From an uncultured Verrucomicrobiales bacterium (GTDB taxonomy: Bacteria; Verrucomicrobiota; Verrucomicrobiia; Verrucomicrobiales; Akkermansiaceae), in NCBI GenBank assembly GCA_937885815.1, contig CALABM010000114.1, forward strand, positions 1-6,437: a DNA stretch of 6,437 bases, in the 5' to 3' direction. Under the pieces are notes generated by a model. It saw only the letters and a program-made list of their open reading frames with translations. It was not told the DNA's origin and searched no databases. Position 1 is the stretch's first letter. Each line of letters begins with the position of its first letter. Positions 1-5,724 of the stretch are shown piece by piece. The position numbers were made by a program, and so were the translations under genes.

Positions 1-1
1 A

Positions 2-85
2 ATTCAACGTCGGGCCTATGGCTATCGCAACTTTCAGAACTATCGGTTAAGAGTGCTAATTGAATGTGGGCATATCGTGATATGA
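2..85 (+). CDS. ISL3-family transposase, C-terminal end only (partial)
   Basis: Reading the + strand from base 2 gives about 27 codons ending in TGA at 83-85. The peptide contains RAYGYRNFQNYRLRVLIE followed by CG. This resembles the C-terminal signature of ISL3-type (IS204/IS1001/IS1096/IS1165) DDE transposases, which commonly end in an arginine-rich (R/Q)-x-(F/Y)-GYRNF motif. Everything upstream, including the catalytic residues, lies outside the window, so activity cannot be judged. The assignment fits a probable ISL3-type terminal repeat about 260 bases downstream. An ATG reading frame at 64-336 overlaps the end of this gene and runs through the palindromes of the element's tail; it has no recognisable product and was not annotated. 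Family assignment rests on recalled similarity over a short peptide. Confidence 0.72.
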   Translation: MQRRAYGYRNFQNYRLRVLIECGHIVI

Positions 86-180
86 AAATTCAAATTCCAC
101 ATTGTTTGGGCTTGGCCCGGGTATTGCCCGGCTTCGAGTCTCGCTACCGCTCGCTTTCTGGGGGCTCCGTCCGCTGCGCG

Positions 181-286
181 TTCTACGCCCACCCAGGGAC
201 GCCGAGGCTAGGCTTCTATCGCATTGGTCTGAAATACCAATGCGCCTACACCTGCGGCAGCCATTCTGGCCTGCCTAGGCGTAGAA
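181..286. repeat. Nested inverted repeats in the insertion-sequence tail
   Basis: TTCTACGCC at 181-189 is exactly complementary to GGCGTAGAA at 278-286. Inside that pair, a 9-bp hairpin joins 220-228 (CGCATTGGT) with 236-244 (ACCAATGCG) across a 7-base loop. Upstream, CCGGG and CCCGG around 118-132 make a further short stem. Together the roughly 200 bases after the transposase stop could fold into a compact multi-stem structure ending at the palindrome 285-319. I see no coding explanation. It may be regulatory or non-coding RNA, or only the fold of a GC-rich IS tail. Confidence 0.5.
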
Positions 287-319
287 AAAAGCGTATCAGG
301 TTACCTGATACGCTTTTTT
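285..319. terminator. Perfect palindromic, probably bidirectional terminator
   Basis: Bases 285-319 form a perfect palindrome of two 17-base arms around a single central T at 302. Each arm has six A/T bases outermost and the 11-base GCGTATCAGGT next to the centre. RNA read from either strand would give a GC-containing stem followed by a run of six U, the form of an intrinsic terminator. It lies about 200 bases after the transposase stop and about 23 bases before the proposed end of the element. It could stop transposase transcription as well as transcripts entering from the right. With only one unpaired central base, a few inner pairs must open to form the loop. Confidence 0.8.
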
Positions 320-527
320 ACGAAGCCTGGAGCTAAAGAGCCATCAGTTTGGAAAAGTTTTGACCGGAAATCGCGTTTTTTGCTTTACCTACGCACACTC
401 TCGAAAAAGCGAGCAAACTCATTCTAGTGTATTGGATAGAAGCGCTTTGTGAAAGCTTCCCCCCAATTTAGGATGTTGTCACATCGCTTGTAAAAGGTCA
501 TGGGAAATGAAATACAGCATTTATGTG

Positions 528-544
528 AGATGTGTAATACATCT
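528..544. promoter_or_regulatory. Inverted repeat upstream of promoter, possible operator
   Basis: AGATGT at 528-533 and ACATCT at 539-544 are perfect inverted half-sites separated by five bases, ending four bases before the proposed -35 element. Spacing and position suit a dimeric regulator. I did not find the same pair upstream of the methyltransferase operon, so it would be specific to the 108-residue gene. A six-base inverted repeat can arise by chance in AT-rich DNA. Confidence 0.25.
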
Positions 545-547
545 AAT

Positions 548-576
548 TTAACTAGGAGTATATTCCCTTATATGAT
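548..576 (+). promoter_or_regulatory. Sigma-70-type promoter of the 108-residue gene
   Basis: TTAACT (548-553) and TATGAT (571-576) are separated by 17 bases. They match four of six and five of six consensus positions. A transcript starting about 6-8 bases after the -10 box would begin at about 582-584, only some five bases before the ATG at 589. No Shine-Dalgarno sequence lies between. The predicted message is therefore leaderless or nearly so. Confidence 0.5.
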
Positions 577-588
577 AAAATACACTTC

Positions 589-915
589 ATGGACAAACAA
601 GATATTCTGAAAGCCCTCTTAGATACAGCTCCCTCAATTCCAGCTACCGCATTTGTAAAGTTCTTAGAGGATCTAGCAATCTCATCCACTAAAGAAGATC
701 CTATCGACCGTCAAGAAGCATATTATAACGATACTTTGAACTGTTTTGAAAAAATCGTCACTACTTTCATTCGTCAAAACTCTGTCTTTTTCATTAATCC
801 TGATACTTGCTGCGAATCTTTTCGCCTCGCTATTGCAGCTGATAAACTCCGCGCACACCAACAAGCAAACCAAGCACGTAATATGCGTGAGGAAAACCAA
901 GCAAGCGGGGTATGA
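589..915 (+). CDS. Small hypothetical protein, 108 residues
   Basis: I do not recognise this protein. The frame runs from ATG 589 to TGA 913-915. It is predicted soluble: no signal peptide and no long hydrophobic segment. The N-terminal half reads as two or three amphipathic helices rich in Asp, Glu and Lys. The C-terminal 30 residues are charged, with Gln, Asn and Arg in a helix-like run (KLRAHQQANQARNMREENQ). Cysteines fall at residues 52, 74 and 75. No helix-turn-helix could be picked out by eye, so the guess that it is a controller protein for the adjacent restriction system is not supported by a motif. The start follows a good -10 box and lacks a Shine-Dalgarno site. The stop lies inside a terminator-like hairpin, so the gene seems to be its own transcription unit, separate from the methyltransferase promoter. 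Two of the window's seven GATC sites (670 and 697) lie in it. Confidence 0.6.
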   Translation: MDKQDILKALLDTAPSIPATAFVKFLEDLAISSTKEDPIDRQEAYYNDTLNCFEKIVTTFIRQNSVFFINPDTCCESFRLAIAADKLRAHQQANQARNMREENQASGV

Positions 916-939
916 GCCTCTGTAAAGAGCCCCCGTTTT
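906..939 (+). terminator. Intrinsic terminator after the 108-residue gene
   Basis: CGGGG at 906-910 pairs with CCCCG at 931-935, and CTCT at 918-921 pairs with AGAG at 926-929 around a GTAA loop, leaving an internal bulge. TTTT follows at 936-939, with a second T-run near 949-953. The stop codon at 913-915 is within the stem. The structure separates this gene from the operon promoter at 977. Confidence 0.5.
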
Positions 940-976
940 GCTGTCGCCTTTTTCTTCTTATCTAAGTAACCCAAGC

Positions 977-1004
977 TTGAACATTCGTTAATCTTTGCTA
1001 TAAT
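977..1004 (+). promoter_or_regulatory. Extended -10 promoter of the DpnII-type operon
   Basis: TATAAT at 999-1004 is a perfect -10 box. It is preceded by TGC, giving the extended TGnTATAAT form. TTGAAC at 977-982 is a fair -35 with a 16-base spacer. Transcription should begin near 1011, giving a leader of about 14 bases before ATG 1025. That leader shows no Shine-Dalgarno sequence. The promoter should express the protective methyltransferase first. GATC is absent from the promoter, so control by methylation of GATC at this site is unlikely. Confidence 0.75.
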
Positions 1005-1024
1005 AGCGTAAGCAGATTCGATTT

Positions 1025-1945
1025 ATGTCAGAGGCAAAACCATTTATCAAGTGGGTAGGAGGGAAAGGCCAGTTGCTTAGCCAACTGGAGTCTTTGCTAC
1101 CTAAAGACTTCCAAAGTTGGGAGGATGCTACCTATATTGAACCTTTTGTTGGTGGAGGGGCTATGCTTTTCCATTTGCTCAATACGTACCCCAATATTGC
1201 CCATGCTGTCATTAACGATGTAAATCCAGACCTTACCACTTGCTATAAGACAGTGCGAGACGAACCTCAGAATCTTGTACAGTCTTTGCAGGATATTCAG
1301 CGCGAATACGATAGTCTCTGTAGTGAAACGAGCAGAAGCGAGTTTTACTATCTCATGAGAGAGCGATTCAATTCTAAACAACTAGCACCAGTCGAAAACA
1401 CTACGCTTTTTTTCTTCCTGAACAGGACATGTTATAACGGGTTGTACAGGGTAAACAAAAAAGGAGGGTTTAATGTGCCCTTCGGAAAATATGAAAGCCC
1501 TTCTATTTTTAATGCCGATGTTATTTATGCCGATAGTGTAGCCTTGCAGAAAGTTGAAATTCTAACCGGTGATTTTGAATCAACTTTTGAAAAAATACGG
1601 CCCAATACACTTTTCTATTTTGACCCGCCATATCGCCCCCTGAGCAATACTTCAAGCTTCAATAGCTACAGTAAAGAGGATTTTAATGATGACGCTCAGG
1701 TTCGGCTCAAACAATTTTGTGACCGCATTCATGCAGCAGGAGCACAATTTATGCTTAGTAACTCAGATTGCTTGGCGAAAGATGAGCAAGATAATTTCTT
1801 TGATGTGCTCTATTCCGACTATCATGTAGAGCGTGTATGGGCAAGCCGTAGTATCAATTCAAATCCCACCAAACGGGGCAAGCTGACAGAGATTCTTGTG
1901 CGCAATTTCTTTAATATTAAAACCCCATCTCTTTCGTTATCATGA
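1025..1945 (+). CDS. dpnM: Dam/DpnM-type adenine-N6 DNA methyltransferase (GATC)
   Basis: Class alpha (D12) site-specific DNA methyltransferase, 306 residues; DpnM is about 284. It transfers a methyl group from S-adenosylmethionine to N6 of adenine, by family expectation in duplex GATC, and so protects host DNA from the endonuclease encoded next. The N-terminal PFIKWVGGKGQ (residues 6-16) is the AdoMet-binding motif X of the Dam family. EPFVGGGA (39-46) is motif I. FFFLNRTCYNGLYR (129-142) with the following NKKGGFNVPFGKY is the Dam-like conserved region. DPPY (200-203) is the catalytic motif IV. The order motif X, I, target region, IV is that of the alpha class. All key residues are present, so it should be active. 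ATG 1025 places the conserved FIKWVGGKG at the usual distance from the N-terminus. It is the first gene of the operon, and its stop overlaps the next start (ATGA, 1942-1945), suggesting coupled translation. The gene itself contains no GATC. Confidence 0.93.
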   Translation: MSEAKPFIKWVGGKGQLLSQLESLLPKDFQSWEDATYIEPFVGGGAMLFHLLNTYPNIAHAVINDVNPDLTTCYKTVRDEPQNLVQSLQDIQREYDSLCSETSRSEFYYLMRERFNSKQLAPVENTTLFFFLNRTCYNGLYRVNKKGGFNVPFGKYESPSIFNADVIYADSVALQKVEILTGDFESTFEKIRPNTLFYFDPPYRPLSNTSSFNSYSKEDFNDDAQVRLKQFCDRIHAAGAQFMLSNSDCLAKDEQDNFFDVLYSDYHVERVWASRSINSNPTKRGKLTEILVRNFFNIKTPSLSLS

Positions 1946-2778
1946 AAAACGATGACCGATTTCAAAACTTCCTTGCTGAGTTGAAGGAAACCAACGCCGG
2001 CTTAGACTTTTATTCTGATTTTGACAAGATTGACAGGAATGTATCTGAAATAGCCTTCAGCCTTAACACTTTGAATTATCTGATAGGAAAAACCAATATC
2101 TCGGAAGCAGTAAAAGTAATTTGGGAAAGAGATAAGAAAGCCTTTGATGTCATGGATATTCTTATCGCGACACGAAGGAAAGATAACAAGCTTTTTCTCA
2201 ATTCTGCGCAAGAGGCACACCCTATTCACTCTCTTTTTACCAGTGAACAGGGTGTTGTGCAGTTCTTGGAGGAGACCGGGCTTGCCGATTTATTTAGGCA
2301 AAAGAAGATAAAGGACCTTGTGGATTATGTCTTTGGTGTAGAAACAGGTTTGGACTCCAACGCGCGTAAAAACAGAAGTGGATTTATCATGGAGAGCCGC
2401 GTAGCAGGACTCCTTAATGCGGCTGGTATTTCATTCAGTGAACAAGTTTCCTCTCGCAATTATCCAGAATTGGAAGCTGTTCTCGGGGTGGATCAAAAAG
2501 TGTTTGACTTTGCCATTACCACGCAGAGCAAAACATATTTGATTGAGGTTAATTTTTACTCAGGCGGAGGCTCTAAACTGAATGAAGTCGCTCGCTCATA
2601 CACAGATGTGGCTCCGAAGGTCAACAGTGTTCCGGGGCTCGAATTCGTCTGGATTACTGATGGCATAGGTTGGCATAGTGCAAAAAATAAATTGCAGGAA
2701 GCTTTCGCAGCTATTCCCAGCATTTACAATCTTACAACCATCAACGAATTTATTGATAAAATCAAGGCGCAAGGCTAA
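1942..2778 (+). CDS. dpnB: DpnII-family type II restriction endonuclease (GATC)
   Basis: 278 residues; pneumococcal DpnII is about 288. By family knowledge it cleaves unmethylated duplex GATC, leaving four-base 5' overhangs, and is blocked by N6-adenine methylation. GLDSNARKNRSG (136-147) is a strongly conserved DpnII-family block. The probable PD-(D/E)XK-like core is FDFAI (188-192, Asp189), followed 12 residues later by IEVNFYSGGGSKLNE (201-215). Glu202 and Asn204 there occupy the usual ExK positions, with Asn replacing Lys as I recall for DpnII relatives. The C-terminal WITDGIGW (237-244) is also typical. The protein is soluble and cytoplasmic. No Shine-Dalgarno site precedes ATG 1942; the four-base overlap with the methyltransferase stop implies translational re-initiation, which would keep endonuclease expression tied to prior methyltransferase synthesis. 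The next gene begins on the base after its stop. The gene is intact. Confidence 0.92.
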   Translation: MKNDDRFQNFLAELKETNAGLDFYSDFDKIDRNVSEIAFSLNTLNYLIGKTNISEAVKVIWERDKKAFDVMDILIATRRKDNKLFLNSAQEAHPIHSLFTSEQGVVQFLEETGLADLFRQKKIKDLVDYVFGVETGLDSNARKNRSGFIMESRVAGLLNAAGISFSEQVSSRNYPELEAVLGVDQKVFDFAITTQSKTYLIEVNFYSGGGSKLNEVARSYTDVAPKVNSVPGLEFVWITDGIGWHSAKNKLQEAFAAIPSIYNLTTINEFIDKIKAQG

Positions 2779-3597
2779 ATGTTACCTTCCTACTACAAAT
2801 CGTCAAACGGAGACTTCACCCTGTTACAGGGCGATTGCAAGGAACTGTTAAAGCAGTTCAATTTCACTTTTGACATGATATTCGCTGACCCTCCATACTT
2901 TTTGAGCAACGGCGGGATTAGTTGTCAATCCGGTGAAGTAGTCTGCGTTGATAAAGGAAGTTGGGATAAAGCCGAAACGCCGGAGCAAATAGAGTCATTC
3001 AATAGAGAATGGCTTTCGCTCTGTCGAGATAAACTCAGTGATAATGGAACTATATGGATTTCTGGCACATACCATAACATTTTCAGTATAGCAAACTGCT
3101 TGAAAATGCTTGGCTTCAAAATCCTTAATGTGGTCACATGGGTAAAAACCAATCCACCGCCTAATATATCTTGTCGTTTCTTTACATATTCTTCCGAATT
3201 TGTAATCTGGGCTCGTAAAAATCCCAAAAAGCCGCATTATTTTAATTACGAACTCATGAAGAAACTCAACGATAACAAACAGATGACTGATGTGTGGCAT
3301 TTGCCTGCCATAGCTCGTTGGGAAAAATCATGTGGTAAGCATCCAACCCAGAAGCCGCTTTCTCTACTTTCTCGCATCATTCTTGCTTCTACTCCTGAAC
3401 AAGCGTGGATTCTTGATCCGTTTTGCGGTAGCGGTACTACCGGTATTGCAGCTTCTTTGCTTGGTCGCCGATTTCTGGGCATAGACAAGGAAACTCCATT
3501 TTTAGAAATGGCAAAGCTCAGACGAGAGGAATTAAATGACGAGGACAGAAAAAAAGAGTTCTCTCGTAAAATAAGAGATTTATCCAAGCTGAGCTAA
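2779..3597 (+). CDS. dpnA: DpnA-like adenine methyltransferase, second methyltransferase of the GATC system
   Basis: N6/N4 class beta DNA methyltransferase, 272 residues; DpnA is about 268. DPPY (37-40) comes before DPFCGSGT (213-220), so the catalytic motif precedes the AdoMet-binding motif, which defines the beta class. HPTQKP (188-193) is the conserved beta-class motif just before the AdoMet site, and FLGID (232-236) is motif II. In Streptococcus pneumoniae, DpnA methylates single-stranded as well as duplex GATC and protects DNA taken up by transformation. The same role here is inference, and no competence gene is visible. ATG 2779 follows the endonuclease TAA with no gap, and AAGG at 2771-2774 is a weak ribosome-binding site four bases upstream. 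It is the third gene, after the endonuclease, whereas in pneumococcus it is the second. The gene is complete and ends in TAA at 3595-3597. Confidence 0.9.
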   Translation: MLPSYYKSSNGDFTLLQGDCKELLKQFNFTFDMIFADPPYFLSNGGISCQSGEVVCVDKGSWDKAETPEQIESFNREWLSLCRDKLSDNGTIWISGTYHNIFSIANCLKMLGFKILNVVTWVKTNPPPNISCRFFTYSSEFVIWARKNPKKPHYFNYELMKKLNDNKQMTDVWHLPAIARWEKSCGKHPTQKPLSLLSRIILASTPEQAWILDPFCGSGTTGIAASLLGRRFLGIDKETPFLEMAKLRREELNDEDRKKEFSRKIRDLSKLS

Positions 3598-3685
3598 AAA
3601 AATGAATATGTGAAAGAGATTATAGGTAGCCCAAGCTGTATAAAGAAGTTATTTGAAGGTTAATTTAGAATTAAAAATTACGTAC
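3598..3685 (+). promoter_or_regulatory. AT-rich gap between operons, possible weak promoter
   Basis: The 88-base gap is the only substantial break between dpnM and the last gene. TATAAA at 3639-3644, preceded by TG, is a candidate -10 box. A second candidate, TAGAAT, lies at 3666-3671. Neither has a convincing -35. No terminator hairpin is seen after dpnA, so read-through into the next module is possible. CCAAGCTG occurs both in the dpnA tail (3583-3590) and at 3631-3638, probably by chance. Confidence 0.3.
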
Positions 3686-4915
3686 ATGTCAAAAGATAAT
3701 AAGGATTTTTTTCAGGAAAAGAAAGAGTGGTCTAGAACTAAAGATGCTCTTTTGGGAAGTTATCTTAAACCATATCTTGCAAAAATTCTAAGTTCGGGAC
3801 ACCCTCTGGTATATATTGATTCTTTTGCGGGAGCTGGTAAATATGGAGATTCGACTAATGGTTCTCCTTTAATTGCTCTAGATACAGTTAACTCAGTTTT
3901 GAAAATAACGAAAACCTTGGGGGCTAGTAAATTAATAGAGTTGATATTTGTGGAGAAGTTGCATTATGAAGAATTGTGCAACAATGTAAATCAATATGTT
4001 AGATTAAATGGAGGAATTAGCCCTACAACCATACAGGGCTGTCATGAGGAACAACTATTGAAGCTTTTGGAAAACAAGAGAAATTATAACGTATTCTTGT
4101 ACATAGATCCATTTGGTGTAAAACAATTAGATTTCTCTTTATATGAAAAATTGTCAAAGCTAGGGTTTAGATCAGTTGAATTGTTAGTAAATTTTAATTC
4201 ATACGGATTTTTTAGGTGGGCCTGTAGCGCATTGCAGGTGGAGGTCACGTCTTCTGAAGAGTCGCTAAACGACACATCATTTCCCGACAATCCTAATGAA
4301 GCCAACGTTTCAAGGATTGCGGGTGGTAATTATTGGAAGTATGTTATTAAACAATATAAAAACAGAAAGATTAGTGCCCATGTTGCGGAATCGCAAATAG
4401 CCCTGCTTTATAAAAGACGTCTCATGAAATGTTTCAGGTATGCGTTAGATATTCCCTTAAGAGCTAAACTTGGACATCCTCCAAAGTATAGAATGTTTCA
4501 TGTATGCAATCATCATGAAGGGTGTTATCTAATGTCGGAGGCTATGCAAAAGCGTTCACATGAATTATCGCTTCATATACAGAAAGAAACAACGCAGGAT
4601 TTATTCGATTTCGCAGGTTGCACAAAAAACTTACATGACGGTGAATATGTTGAGCCAGAAAAAGTAAAAAAAGGGATTGTTTCTATTGCTTCTCGTTTTA
4701 AGCGTATCCGCTATAAAGAATTAGTCGCTTGTTATGTCGTTGAATGCGGGTTAATTAATGATTTTAAAGTCATAAGAAAACATCTGGAAAATCTTGTAGA
4801 TGAAGGCATTCTCAGAATCGAAAGAGAACCTAGTTATACGAAAACAGGAAAAGTTTCCTCGTTTTGGTCTGATACCTCAAAAGAAAAAGTGTATATTACA
4901 TATATCGAATCATGA
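3686..4915 (+). CDS. tcmP: TcmP-like three-Cys-motif partner protein
   Basis: 409 residues from ATG 3686. FFQEKKEWSRTKDALLGSYLKPYL near the N-terminus resembles the opening of the TcmP family (the signature is split here only to locate it). VYIDSFAGAGKYGD (42-55) is a glycine-rich FAGAG motif like motif I of Rossmann methyltransferases, followed by GSPLIAL (59-65). VFLYIDPFG (136-144) sits where a methyltransferase motif IV would be but lacks the classical DPPY. The last 90 residues, with KELVACYVVECGLIND, KHLENLVDEGILRIERE and a basic hairpin, look like a winged-helix domain, suggesting nucleic-acid binding. TcmP proteins are regularly encoded beside small radical-SAM-like proteins with three cysteines, as here; their biochemical role is unknown to me. 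A TTG at 3653 would add 11 residues outside the conserved region; the ATG was preferred, though neither has a clear Shine-Dalgarno site. GC in sampled lines is 30-37%, well below the upstream genes. The stop overlaps the next start (ATGA). Confidence 0.82.
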   Translation: MSKDNKDFFQEKKEWSRTKDALLGSYLKPYLAKILSSGHPLVYIDSFAGAGKYGDSTNGSPLIALDTVNSVLKITKTLGASKLIELIFVEKLHYEELCNNVNQYVRLNGGISPTTIQGCHEEQLLKLLENKRNYNVFLYIDPFGVKQLDFSLYEKLSKLGFRSVELLVNFNSYGFFRWACSALQVEVTSSEESLNDTSFPDNPNEANVSRIAGGNYWKYVIKQYKNRKISAHVAESQIALLYKRRLMKCFRYALDIPLRAKLGHPPKYRMFHVCNHHEGCYLMSEAMQKRSHELSLHIQKETTQDLFDFAGCTKNLHDGEYVEPEKVKKGIVSIASRFKRIRYKELVACYVVECGLINDFKVIRKHLENLVDEGILRIEREPSYTKTGKVSSFWSDTSKEKVYITYIES

Positions 4916-5682
4916 AAGAAGTTGCAGGATACGTTACTCGCAAATCCATGCTTTATGTTACGGGTGTCGAGTATGGAGATTATACAATGAACCATGTCTT
5001 GGGCTGTGCTCATGGTTGCAAGTATCCATGCTATGCCTTCTTGCTAAAAAGAAGATTTGGTATAGTAAAATCGTATGAAGAGTGGTTAAAACCGTATCTT
5101 GTATCAAACACGCTGGAAATACTCGATAAAGAAATTCCAAAATTAAGAAATAAAATACAATCTGTTCAATTGTGTTTTACTACTGATCCATTCATGTATG
5201 GATATGACGAGATTTCGAGAATGAGTATTCAAGTCATACGAAAGTTGAATGAAGCAGGATTAAAGTGTGTTGTGTTGACAAAGGGAATATTACCTGCTCA
5301 ACTTTCATCTTTATCTCCATCCAATGAATATGGCATCACTCTTGTGTCTCTTAACGAAAACTTTAGGGTAAAGATGGAACCCAATTCTGCGCCATTGTCA
5401 CAAAGAGTTGATGCTTTAAAACAGCTTCATGAAAAGGGGTGTTATACTTGGATAAGCATGGAACCTTATCCGACCCCTAATATCGAATCGCAGGATTTGT
5501 GCTCAATTTTAGAAAACGTTAAATTTGTGAATAAAATTATTTTTGGACGAACAAATTATAGCAAAGAAGTCTCGTCTTTTCAAAATCATCGTAGTTTTTA
5601 TAATGAAATGGCTAACCAAGTAATTAGCTTCTGTCAAAAAAACAACATTGCATATCATATTAAGGAAGGAACATTAACGTAA
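4912..5682 (+). CDS. Radical-SAM-like three-Cys-motif protein, partner of TcmP
   Basis: 256 residues. HVLGCAHGCKYPCYAF (28-43) carries Cys32, Cys36 and Cys40. It resembles the GCxHGCxYCYA cluster motif of spore-photoproduct-lyase-like radical SAM proteins, but has three rather than two residues between the last two cysteines. Three cysteines could hold a [4Fe-4S] cluster for reductive cleavage of S-adenosylmethionine. LCFTTDPFMYGY (87-98) matches the strand carrying the TDPY motif of SPL-like enzymes. VVLTKG (120-125), ITLVSLNE (142-149), WISMEPYP (180-187) and the C-terminal HIKEGT fit later strands of the partial TIM barrel. At 256 residues it is near the minimal barrel size, with no extra substrate domain, so TcmP may supply substrate binding. 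The ATGA overlap with tcmP gives stoichiometric coupling; no Shine-Dalgarno site is seen. Whether the altered cysteine spacing is normal for this subgroup or impairs the cluster is undecided. Substrate unknown. Confidence 0.8.
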   Translation: MKEVAGYVTRKSMLYVTGVEYGDYTMNHVLGCAHGCKYPCYAFLLKRRFGIVKSYEEWLKPYLVSNTLEILDKEIPKLRNKIQSVQLCFTTDPFMYGYDEISRMSIQVIRKLNEAGLKCVVLTKGILPAQLSSLSPSNEYGITLVSLNENFRVKMEPNSAPLSQRVDALKQLHEKGCYTWISMEPYPTPNIESQDLCSILENVKFVNKIIFGRTNYSKEVSSFQNHRSFYNEMANQVISFCQKNNIAYHIKEGTLT

Positions 5683-5689
5683 TTTCTTA

Positions 5690-5701
5690 ATTGTCGACAA
5701 T
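5690..5701. repeat. Perfect 12-bp palindrome ATTGTCGACAAT
   Basis: This self-complementary 12-mer lies eight bases after the stop codon of the radical-SAM-like gene. It could be a dimeric protein-binding site or a very short hairpin. No T-run follows, so it is a poor terminator. Confidence 0.5.
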
Positions 5702-5710
5702 ATATGCGCT

Positions 5711-5724
5711 GTATATTAATATAC
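5711..5724. repeat. Perfect 14-bp palindrome GTATATTAATATAC
   Basis: Ten bases after the previous palindrome lies a fully AT-based self-complementary 14-mer apart from its end G and C. Adjacent bases 5725-5738 form a looser palindrome, CAGTGTGCATACTG. The cluster of dyads in 50 bases suggests protein binding (regulator, recombinase or replication initiator). There is no direct evidence for any one of these. Confidence 0.5.

Larger units (their letters stand above)
1..342 (+). mobile_element. Right end of an ISL3-like insertion sequence
   Basis: The element is cut by the window start. It comprises the transposase C-terminus, a GC-rich non-coding tail of about 257 bases, and a probable right terminal repeat ending near 342. 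On the minus strand the terminus reads GGCTCTTTAGCTCCAGGC, matching the GGCTCTTT-type ends I associate with ISL3-family elements. ISL3 elements usually duplicate 8 bases of target, so ATCAGTTT at 343-350 is the predicted duplication. The left end is not in view, so neither the boundary nor the duplication can be confirmed. The tail is much more GC-rich than the genes that follow, which supports a boundary close to this position. Confidence 0.5.
343..588. other. Intergenic region between the IS end and the first small gene
   Basis: No open frame here looks like a gene. The stretch is AT-rich relative to the IS tail. Its first 8 bases may be the target duplication of the insertion sequence. A weak hairpin, GCTTT-gtg-AAAGC, lies near 442-456. 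An inverted repeat at 528-544 and a promoter at 548-576 occupy the end. Nothing else stands out between about 360 and 520. Confidence 0.6.

Noticed and set aside
64..336. 90-residue plus-strand frame in the IS tail
   Set aside because: It overlaps the transposase stop region in another frame, crosses the perfect palindrome at 285-319, and its composition is that of a structured GC-rich tail.
589..915. Controller (C) protein of the restriction system
   Set aside because: Size and position would fit, but no helix-turn-helix was visible and the restriction promoter lacks the inverted repeat found upstream of this gene.
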